From: Flavobacteriia bacterium
GTDB taxonomy: Bacteria; Bacteroidota; Bacteroidia; Flavobacteriales; Schleiferiaceae
Length of the DNA: 20,508 nt
Direction of reading: 5' to 3'
NCBI GenBank assembly: GCA_949516455.1
Contig: CATILC010000274.1
Location: 1-20,508, forward strand
The translations under genes and the position numbers were made by a program. The notes under the pieces are model-generated. The model was not told the origin of the DNA. It did not search any database and saw only the letters and a program-made list of their open reading frames with translations. How positions within the stretch are numbered: the stretch's first letter is position 1; each line of letters begins with the position of its first letter. Positions 15,239-20,508 of the stretch are shown here, one piece after another.

Positions 15239-15270
15239 GATTCCTTGAGGGTGTAGGTTGGATGGGTTGT

Positions 15271-15741
15271 TTAGAATCGGAAATGTGAGAACGCCTTGTT
15301 GGCTTCAGCCATTTTGTGCGTATCCTGTCGTTTTTTCACCGCTGCACCTTCCTCTTTGGACGCGGCAATGATCTCATTGGCCAGGCGCTGACTCATGGTT
15401 TTTTCGTTGCGCTTGCGTGCAAAGAGGATGAGCCACTTCATCGCTGTCGAGATCTTGCGGTCAGGACGGATCTGATTGGGTATCTGGAAAGTCGCTCCAC
15501 CGACGCGGCGACTCCTTACTTCCACGTGTGGCATGACGTTGGTCAGTGCCTCTTTCCACACTTCAATGCCATCGGCACGCTCGGTCTTTTCACAAACCAT
15601 GTCGATCGCATCGTAGAAAATAGCGTAGGCCGTACTTTTCTTCCCGTCGTACATCATGTTGTTGACAAAACGGGTGACCAACGGGTCATTGAATTTTGGG
15701 TCGGGGAGTAGCGTTCTCTTTTTGGCTCTCGTCTTTCTCAT
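15271..15741 (-). CDS. rpsG: 30S ribosomal protein S7 (uS7)
   Basis: S7 nucleates folding of the 16S 3' major domain and lines the E site. The 156-residue product begins MRKTRAKKRTLLPDPKFNDP. It has VTRFVNNMMYDGKKSTAYAI, then VMPHVEVRSRRVGGATFQIP (the signature) and RLANEIIAASKEEGAAVKKR. It ends AEANKAFSHFRF, normal for the family. In E. coli S7 represses the str operon by binding an approximately 100-base rpsL-rpsG spacer. Here the spacer is only 21 bases, so that control cannot exist in the same form. Confidence 0.98.
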   Translation of the reverse strand: MRKTRAKKRTLLPDPKFNDPLVTRFVNNMMYDGKKSTAYAIFYDAIDMVCEKTERADGIEVWKEALTNVMPHVEVRSRRVGGATFQIPNQIRPDRKISTAMKWLILFARKRNEKTMSQRLANEIIAASKEEGAAVKKRQDTHKMAEANKAFSHFRF

Positions 15742-15762
15742 ATCCGTTCAGCGCTGATCTGA

Positions 15763-16143
15763 TTATTTTTTATCCTTCGGACGCTTGGCGCCGTATTTCG
15801 ATCTTCTCTGTGTTCTGCCTTCCACACCTGCGGTATCGAGGGCCCCGCGCACCACGTGGTAACGCACCCCTGGAAGATCTTTCACACGGCCGCCACGAAC
15901 CAGCACGATGGAGTGTTCCTGCAGATTGTGTCCTTCGCCTCCGATGTATGCATTCACCTCATTGCCATTGGTCAGGCGTACACGCGCCACTTTGCGCAGG
16001 GCCGAGTTTGGCTTCTTCGGTGTGGTCGTGTATACGCGGGTACAGACTCCACGTCTTTGAGGACAGGAATCCAGGGCAGCCGACTTGCTTTTCTTCTCGA
16101 TCGTCCGCCTTCCCTTGCGTACCAATTGCTGAATCGTGGGCAT
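15763..16143 (-). CDS. rpsL: 30S ribosomal protein S12 (uS12)
   Basis: S12 sits at the decoding centre and controls accuracy. The 126-residue product begins MPTIQQLVRKGRRTIEKKSK. It has CPQRRGVCTRVYTTTPKKPNSALRKV in two parts, EVNAYIGGEGHNLQEHSIV, and RGGRVKDLPGVRYH. Both lysines whose change gives streptomycin resistance elsewhere are wild type (the Lys in TPKKPNS and the one in VKDLPG), and the Asp that RimO methylthiolates is present. It is the first gene after the promoter at about 16200, with a leader of roughly 48 bases and no SD sequence. Confidence 0.98.
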   Translation of the reverse strand: MPTIQQLVRKGRRTIEKKSKSAALDSCPQRRGVCTRVYTTTPKKPNSALRKVARVRLTNGNEVNAYIGGEGHNLQEHSIVLVRGGRVKDLPGVRYHVVRGALDTAGVEGRTQRRSKYGAKRPKDKK

Positions 16144-16176
16144 AAATGCTTGTTTTACTTATAATTACGCCTAATA

Positions 16177-16192
16177 CCCCTTTTTTTAGGGG
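16177..16192 (-). other. Leader stem-loop at the 5' end of the superoperon transcript
   Basis: On the minus strand CCCCT (16192-16188) pairs with AGGGG (16181-16177) around a six-A loop. The predicted transcription start is at or within a few bases of the stem, so this would be a 5'-terminal hairpin on the superoperon mRNA. It is not an intrinsic terminator, because the next bases are TATTAGGCG with no U run. It could stabilise the 5' end, regulate translation, or be incidental. Confidence 0.4.
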
Positions 16193-16196
16193 ACTG

Positions 16197-16226
16197 CAAA
16201 GGTACAGAGAATAATGACTCCCACAA
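16197..16226 (-). promoter_or_regulatory. Bacteroidota-type sigma-A promoter for the ribosomal superoperon
   Basis: Reading the minus strand, TTG at 16226-16224 is followed after 19 bases by TACCTTTG at 16204-16197. This fits the Bacteroidota consensus (TTG or TTTG around -33, spacing 17-23, then TAnnTTTG at -7). It predicts transcription from about 16190-16192 and a leader of about 48 bases before rpsL. It is the only gap of the right size and location in the long operon, and I saw no comparable match in the other intergenic spaces I inspected. Confidence 0.65.
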
Positions 16227-16245
16227 TAGTGCGAACACCTTTCCT

Positions 16246-17520
16246 TTAGCCGTGGGGCTTGAGAAGCAGCTGGCAGGTGGCGCTTGACTTTTGAATGTGT
16301 ACGGTCATTCCTTCTTTTTCGATCATTTTGATCGAATCATCGGTGTAATGACGAATGGTGAAGAGCCGCAGACCGGTTTGGATGGATACGTCGAAATTCG
16401 GGCGGAATTCGGCCGCCAATGAGCGCAGGATCCTGTTTTCTTCATCGACCGAGAATGCAGAGCTCACCGCAGAGTGCGCACTGAGGTGGACCCGGGCCTT
16501 GTGGGCGTCGAAGACCTTGTAGATCGCACTGAGGTGTTCTTCCGCCATGAAGGTCAGGTCTTTTCTGTGCAATTGAATGAACGCCTGCTTCGATTTCCGA
16601 ATAAAGCAGGGCAAAGGTGGAGGGGCTGTCAGGCCGTCTTCGATCCGTGTGCCTGCGGAATCGGGTTGCTTGAAACTCTTGACCTCCAGAACGATGTTTT
16701 TTTCCTTCAATGGCTGAATGGTCCGTGGATGGATCACTGTGGCTCCATGGTAAGCCAGTTCAATGGCTTCGTCATAGGAGAGCCGGTCGAGCAAGACAGC
16801 ATCTGGAAAGAACCTGGGGTCTGCATTCAGGATTCCTGGTACATCCTTCCAAATGGACACCTTCCCGGCCTTCAGGCAATAAGCCAGCACAGCAGCTGAA
16901 TAATCACTTCCCTCTCTGCCTAGAGTGGTGGCCGTTCCGCCCAGATCGGATGCGATGAATCCTTGCGTGACGATGACTCCCTTTTCGGGCAGGTCATTGG
17001 AAATATTTTGCTCCGTGGCTTGCCAGTCGATATGCGCATCCCTGTGGCGCGAATCGGTCTTGATCAAATCACGTGCATCGACCCATTGGTTCGGCAGTCC
17101 ATTCTGCGCGAAAAACCCGGAAACGATATGCGTACTGAACAGTTCTCCAAGGCCGACCAACTGATCATAGGCCCGATCGTAGGAAGCATCCGGTTGGCCG
17201 ATCAATTGCTGCCCTCTTTGCCCGATCGCTTCCAGTGTGCGCTGAAGGTCTTCGGGAATTCCCTCGGGAAAGAGCTCTGCGCAAATGGCCACATGACGTT
17301 TCTCAAGGGCATTCCATTGAGCCAGGGCCTCCCCGGTCTGCCCTTCCTGACTGGCAGAAAGAATGGATTCCAGTGCATTGGTGGTCTTGCCCATGGCAGA
17401 GATCACGATCAACAACCGATGACCATCCAGCGAGGAGATGATGCGGGCCAGATTCCGTACGCCTTCGGCATCGCGCACAGAGGCACCGCCGAATTTGTGA
17501 ACGGAAGTCAGCCTATCCAT
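16246..17520 (-). CDS. Aspartate kinase (monofunctional)
   Basis: Aspartate kinase phosphorylates aspartate with ATP, the first step towards lysine/diaminopimelate, methionine and threonine. The 424-residue product has the kinase motif KFGGASV at 9-15, GELFST at 125-130, TTLGREGSDYSA at 198-209, WKDVPGILNADPR at 224-236 and SYDEAIELAYHGATVIHPRT at 248-267. The rest, from about 330, is a regulatory ACT-type region, somewhat divergent (AHSAVSSAFSVDE), so the feedback effector cannot be predicted. It is not fused to homoserine dehydrogenase. It overlaps the upstream membrane-protein gene by 13 bases. Its stop lies about 50 bases before the predicted rpsL transcription start, with no clear terminator between. 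lysC would be a reasonable name, but the isozyme is not certain. Confidence 0.93.
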   Translation of the reverse strand: MDRLTSVHKFGGASVRDAEGVRNLARIISSLDGHRLLIVISAMGKTTNALESILSASQEGQTGEALAQWNALEKRHVAICAELFPEGIPEDLQRTLEAIGQRGQQLIGQPDASYDRAYDQLVGLGELFSTHIVSGFFAQNGLPNQWVDARDLIKTDSRHRDAHIDWQATEQNISNDLPEKGVIVTQGFIASDLGGTATTLGREGSDYSAAVLAYCLKAGKVSIWKDVPGILNADPRFFPDAVLLDRLSYDEAIELAYHGATVIHPRTIQPLKEKNIVLEVKSFKQPDSAGTRIEDGLTAPPPLPCFIRKSKQAFIQLHRKDLTFMAEEHLSAIYKVFDAHKARVHLSAHSAVSSAFSVDEENRILRSLAAEFRPNFDVSIQTGLRLFTIRHYTDDSIKMIEKEGMTVHIQKSSATCQLLLKPHG

Positions 17521-18176
17521 GAATAGAAGAGATCCTCAGATTGGAAAATGGTCCATGCATAGAGAAAGAAACGCAGGAATCTAACGGCTGCAAAACTAAG
17601 ATACCGCTGAGTTGGATAACGGATCGCTCCCGCCAGAATACTGACCGGACTGAAAGGCAGTGGGGTCATGGCAGCAACGACGATCAGGATGCCGCCGTAT
17701 CGGCCGATCTGCTGCATCTGTTCTCTGTAGGTATCTTCTACCCATCTTTTGATCTTGGGCAATTTGTAGAGCCTCTTGCCAATGAAAAAAGAGACAATTC
17801 CTCCAATGTAGGAGGCTACGGAAAGGGCGCCTACCCAGAGCCAGGGTTCGTTCTTGTCCTTGACGGCCCATAGAAATAGGTCGGGTGGGAGGATGCCCAG
17901 CGCGCTCTCGGAGATCAAAAGAATGACTGTCAGCCAAAGCGGAGAAAGGCCGGACTGCATCCAATTTCGAAGGTCTTCCGTGAGCAGATAGCGATCGACC
18001 AGTGCCAAGCCCACTGCAACGGCGACCAGAAGTACCAGCAACTTCCAGATATTCTGCTTGAGAAATTCGATCCCGCCTCTGTGGCGGAATTGCGCAAAAT
18101 AGACCCGGATCGCTCGGAATGGACTGTCTTTTTTCAAGTGCTTCCCGATTGGGGTTGTCAGGAGATCCGGCCCCAA
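17508..18176 (-). CDS. VTT-domain (YqaA/DedA-like) inner-membrane protein
   Basis: This is a polytopic membrane protein of the VTT (SNARE-associated Golgi, DedA/YqaA) superfamily; some relatives translocate lipids such as undecaprenyl phosphate. Hydrophobic segments lie at about 44-66, 78-98, 112-132, 158-183 and 194-215. Motifs seen are ISESALGILPPDLF, SYIGGIVSFFIGKRL and PLPFSPVSILAGAIRYP. Compared with canonical DedA (RFIPGVR), the two re-entrant-loop arginines are absent. The pattern, ending in RFLRFFLYAW, is closer to the YqaA branch (COG1238). The start is uncertain: the longest frame uses TTG at 18176, overlapping recG by 19 bases. A second TTG at 18137 would give MKKDSPFRAIRV, 209 residues, with no overlap. 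The end overlaps the aspartate kinase gene by 13 bases. The substrate is unknown. Confidence 0.75.
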   Translation of the reverse strand: MGPDLLTTPIGKHLKKDSPFRAIRVYFAQFRHRGGIEFLKQNIWKLLVLLVAVAVGLALVDRYLLTEDLRNWMQSGLSPLWLTVILLISESALGILPPDLFLWAVKDKNEPWLWVGALSVASYIGGIVSFFIGKRLYKLPKIKRWVEDTYREQMQQIGRYGGILIVVAAMTPLPFSPVSILAGAIRYPTQRYLSFAAVRFLRFFLYAWTIFQSEDLFYSWIG

Positions 18177-20260
18177 TTCACTTTTTGGCCGTACCGTTCT
18201 CTATAAGCTTTTTTAACCCCAGGATATGCATCGAGGTTTTGGTCGGAGGCCAAAATTTTTTGGGCGCGTACCCGCGCCAGTTGGAGCAGGGGTCCGTCGT
18301 GGACAAGGCTGGCAAGCTTCAATTCAAGACTCCCGCTTTGGCGGGTCCCGAGCAAGTCTCCCGGACCGCGGAGTTTGAGGTCTTCCTCAGCGATCTCGAA
18401 TCCATCCTGAGTTCGGACCATGATCTCGATTCGTTTTCGCGCCTCATTGCTGAGCTGTTCGCCCGACATGAGGATGCAATAGGATTGGTCCGCACCTCGC
18501 CCCACTCTTCCCCGCAACTGGTGCAGCTGAGAAAGGCCGAAACGCTCGCAGCTTTCAAGGAGCATTACACTGGCATTGGGTACGTTTACGCCCACCTCGA
18601 TCACCGTGGTGGCCACGAGGATCTGGCACACGCCTTTCGCAAATCGTTGCATTTCGTGCTCTTTCTCTTCCGGCTTCATTCGCCCGTGGACGATGGCCAC
18701 TTCGTAATCCGGTCGTGGAAACATCTCTTGGAGGTGTTCATACCCTTCCATTAGATTCTTGTAGTCCATTTTGGATGACTCTTCGATCAGCGGAAAGACC
18801 ACATAGACCTGACGTCCTTTTTCAATCTCCGCTTTCAAAAAGCCGATCACTTCCAGTCTTTTGCTCTCTGAACGGTAAGCTGTTTTGATCGCTTTCCTCC
18901 CTGGTGGCAATTCATCGATGACGGAAACATCCAGGTCTCCATGCACGCTCATGGCCAGTGTCCGGGGAATGGGCGTGGCCGTCATGACCAGCACATGTGG
19001 TGGGGTGCTGCCCTTTTTCCACAATCTTGCCCGCTGAGCAACGCCGAAGCGATGTTGTTCATCGATCACTGCCAGACCGAGCGACCGGAAACGCACCACC
19101 TCTTCCAAAAGCGCATGTGTGCCGACAATAAAGGGCAAGCTTCCATCTTGCAGGCATCTGTGGATCTCCTCACGCGCAGCTTTTTTGGTGCTGCCAGTCA
19201 GCAGACGGACGTTCAGGTTCAATGGATCGAGGAGCTCCTTGAGGGAATGGTAGTGCTGGGTGGCCAGAATCTCTGTCGGTGCCATCAGGCAGGCCTGTGC
19301 CCCATTGTCGTGCGCGATGAGCATGCTCATCAAGGCGATGATGGTCTTTCCGCTGCCGACATCTCCTTGCAGCAGGCGGTTCATCTGTTTTCCGTTGCCC
19401 ATATCGCTGCGGATCTCTTTCATCACCCGCTTCTGTGCCTCCGTAAGGTCAAAGGGCAAGACTTCTTCATAGAATCGATGGAAGGCTTCACCGACCCTTT
19501 CCATGGCCAGCCCCCGAAAGTCATTTTGGATCCGAATGCGGTGGCGCAGCACGTGGATCTGAAGCAAAAAGAACTCTTCAAATTTCATCCGCTCCCGTGC
19601 CTGGTGCAGGCTTTCGCTGCTGCTGGGTGCGTGGATGGTCTCCATGGCGGATCGTCGCGCGGGCCAATGGAACTCCGCGAGCCATTGAGCGGGGAAGAGC
19701 TCCGGCAGGTCCCATTCACTGCGTCCGATCAATTCACGGCATAATTTGGCAATGCCGCTGCTCGAGAGACCTTTTCCCGAGAGTTTCTCGGTACTGGAGT
19801 AGACCGGTTGAAGCCCTTTTCCCGAAAAAATCCGCCCTTCCGGAAGTTCCTCCATTTCTGGATGCGCAAAGATCAGCTTGTCCTTTTGGCGTTGAGGTTT
19901 CCCGTAGATCACATACGTTCGGCCCAAATGCATCTTCTTGCTGATCCACTGGATCCCTTTGAACCACATCAGCTCGATCTCATGAGGCCCGCAATGCGCC
20001 ATCCCGACCAATCGTTTTCCGCGACCACCGCGAAGCGCACGAAGGTCTTGCAGGCGGACCACCAACTGAACCTCCTGTTCTGGTTCCGAAAAGACCTCTG
20101 GTACTGTCCAGACGCGGGTTCGGTCGACATATCGAAAAGGGTAGTGGCCCAAGAGGTCCATAAAGGTCTTGATGCCCAATTCCGCACGAAGCAGTCGGCC
20201 GCGTTCGGGCCCCACACCTTTCAGGTATTCAATACTGGAGTGCAGGAAGTCTTCGGACAT
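18158..20260 (-). CDS. recG: ATP-dependent DNA helicase RecG
   Basis: RecG is a superfamily 2 helicase that remodels stalled replication forks, R-loops and Holliday junctions. The 700-residue product has the usual layout. An N-terminal wedge/OB region starts EYLKGVGPERGRLLRAELGI, with FPFRYxDRT-like HYPFRYVDRT at 39-48. The helicase core has Walker A GDVGSGKT at 299-306, DEQHRFGV at 400-407, TATPIPRT at 427-434, VATTVIEVGVNVPNA at 549-563 and QLRGRVGRG at 581-589. The C-terminal part has the RecG hairpin block RGPGDLLGTRQSG at 631-643. Length is normal. It is divergent from the gene at 20300, with only 39 bases between, and it probably leads the recG-VTT-aspartate kinase cluster. Confidence 0.97.
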   Translation of the reverse strand: MSEDFLHSSIEYLKGVGPERGRLLRAELGIKTFMDLLGHYPFRYVDRTRVWTVPEVFSEPEQEVQLVVRLQDLRALRGGRGKRLVGMAHCGPHEIELMWFKGIQWISKKMHLGRTYVIYGKPQRQKDKLIFAHPEMEELPEGRIFSGKGLQPVYSSTEKLSGKGLSSSGIAKLCRELIGRSEWDLPELFPAQWLAEFHWPARRSAMETIHAPSSSESLHQARERMKFEEFFLLQIHVLRHRIRIQNDFRGLAMERVGEAFHRFYEEVLPFDLTEAQKRVMKEIRSDMGNGKQMNRLLQGDVGSGKTIIALMSMLIAHDNGAQACLMAPTEILATQHYHSLKELLDPLNLNVRLLTGSTKKAAREEIHRCLQDGSLPFIVGTHALLEEVVRFRSLGLAVIDEQHRFGVAQRARLWKKGSTPPHVLVMTATPIPRTLAMSVHGDLDVSVIDELPPGRKAIKTAYRSESKRLEVIGFLKAEIEKGRQVYVVFPLIEESSKMDYKNLMEGYEHLQEMFPRPDYEVAIVHGRMKPEEKEHEMQRFAKGVCQILVATTVIEVGVNVPNASVMLLESCERFGLSQLHQLRGRVGRGADQSYCILMSGEQLSNEARKRIEIMVRTQDGFEIAEEDLKLRGPGDLLGTRQSGSLELKLASLVHDGPLLQLARVRAQKILASDQNLDAYPGVKKAYRERYGQKVNWGRIS

Positions 20261-20299
20261 GAATCAAAAATAAAGGGTCCGATATCTTTTCTTTGGAAG

Positions 20300-20508
20300 G
20301 TGATTCGGTATTTACTCACGACTTGTCTGCTCTTTTCCAGTTGCTGGCTATGTGCTCAGCAAGAAAAATTGGATTTAGATCAGATTCATCTTCATATGGA
20401 TCTTGAGCTCTTGCCAAAGGCTGGAATGGTTGAAGGCCACGTGGCCATTGCATTTGTCTTGCCCGATACAACGATCGATTCCCTGAGGCTCGATGCGGTT
20501 CGGATGTC
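20300..20508 (+). CDS. Secreted protein, N-terminal fragment; probable M1-family metallopeptidase
   Basis: The frame is open from a GTG at 20300-20302 to the window edge (69 codons). It encodes a signal-like peptide (VIRYLLTTCLLFSSCWLCA; one Arg, then a hydrophobic core), then QQEKLDLDQIHLHMDLEL and GMVEGHVAIAFVLPDTTID, followed by SLRLDAVRM. The alternating pattern (H..LDLEL....G.VEG.V...F......SL.LDA..M) resembles the first beta-domain of M1 aminopeptidases common in Bacteroidota. No HEXXH zinc motif can be seen because the gene is cut. The start is inferred: GTG gives the best signal peptide, the first in-frame ATG falls in the mature region, and no good SD is present. Secretion through SPase I is likelier than lipidation, because FSSC is a poor lipobox. 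Confidence 0.6.
   Translation, partial: MIRYLLTTCLLFSSCWLCAQQEKLDLDQIHLHMDLELLPKAGMVEGHVAIAFVLPDTTIDSLRLDAVRM

Noticed and set aside
15748..15757. 10-base palindrome TCAGCGCTGA between rpsL and rpsG
   Set aside because: It has no loop for an RNA hairpin and does not extend. Palindromes of this length are expected about twenty times by chance in a window of this size.
16177..16192. Hairpin before rpsL as an intrinsic terminator of the aspartate kinase transcript
   Set aside because: The stem is only 5 pairs and no U run follows on either strand; its position at the predicted start fits a leader element better.
18941..19744. 267-codon plus-strand open frame antisense to recG
   Set aside because: It lies opposite the RecG helicase core. 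The translation is Cys/His-rich but shows no ordered zinc motif or known domain.
1..20508. Mobile elements, CRISPR arrays, tRNA genes or a novel accessory system
   Set aside because: Every stretch is accounted for by conserved housekeeping genes with gaps of at most 102 bases. I saw no repeats, cloverleaf genes, transposases or unfamiliar gene clusters.

Overview
This window is the large, conserved ribosomal-protein superoperon of a member of the Bacteroidota, plus the start of a neighbouring housekeeping region. Three things point to Bacteroidota: the gene order rpsL-rpsG-fusA-rpsJ-rplC..., with no tuf after fusA and no adk or map between secY and infA; a TACCTTTG promoter element (the phylum's TAnnTTTG -7 box) before rpsL; and protein details such as zinc-ribbon-less S4, S14 and L36, L2 with VDHPMGGGEGR, and EF-G of about 710 residues. 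I do not place it below phylum with confidence. Flavobacteriales outside Flavobacteriaceae would fit, but that is only an impression.

Layout, from right to left along the minus strand. At 20300-20508 (+) is the beginning of a secreted protein, probably an M1-type metallopeptidase, divergent from recG. From 20260 down to 16246 run recG, a VTT-domain (YqaA/DedA-like) membrane protein, and a stand-alone aspartate kinase, packed with short overlaps and probably co-transcribed. The 102-base gap at 16144-16245 holds the best promoter in the window and a small leader hairpin.

From 16143 to the left edge there are 27 tightly packed genes on one strand: rpsL, rpsG, fusA, rpsJ, rplC, rplD, rplW, rplB, rpsS, rplV, rpsC, rplP, rpmC, rpsQ, rplN, rplX, rplE, rpsN, rpsH, rplF, rplR, rpsE, rpmD, rplO, secY, infA, rpmJ, followed by rpsM, rpsK, rpsD and rpoA (31 in all). 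rpoA is cut by the window edge before its C-terminal domain. Gaps are 0-32 bases and several genes share bases (TGATG or TAATG junctions). The str, S10, spc and alpha operons of E. coli are therefore fused into one probable transcription unit driven from about 16191. It makes much of both ribosomal subunits, EF-G, IF-1, the SecY channel and the RNA polymerase alpha subunit together.

No stretch longer than about 100 bases lacks a gene. I see no RNA genes, mobile elements, CRISPR arrays, long repeats or frameshifts. I found no evidence of a new biological system here. The items most worth a second look are the promoter and leader hairpin before rpsL, the divergent VTT membrane protein, and the uniform loss of zinc-binding residues in S4, S14 and L36.
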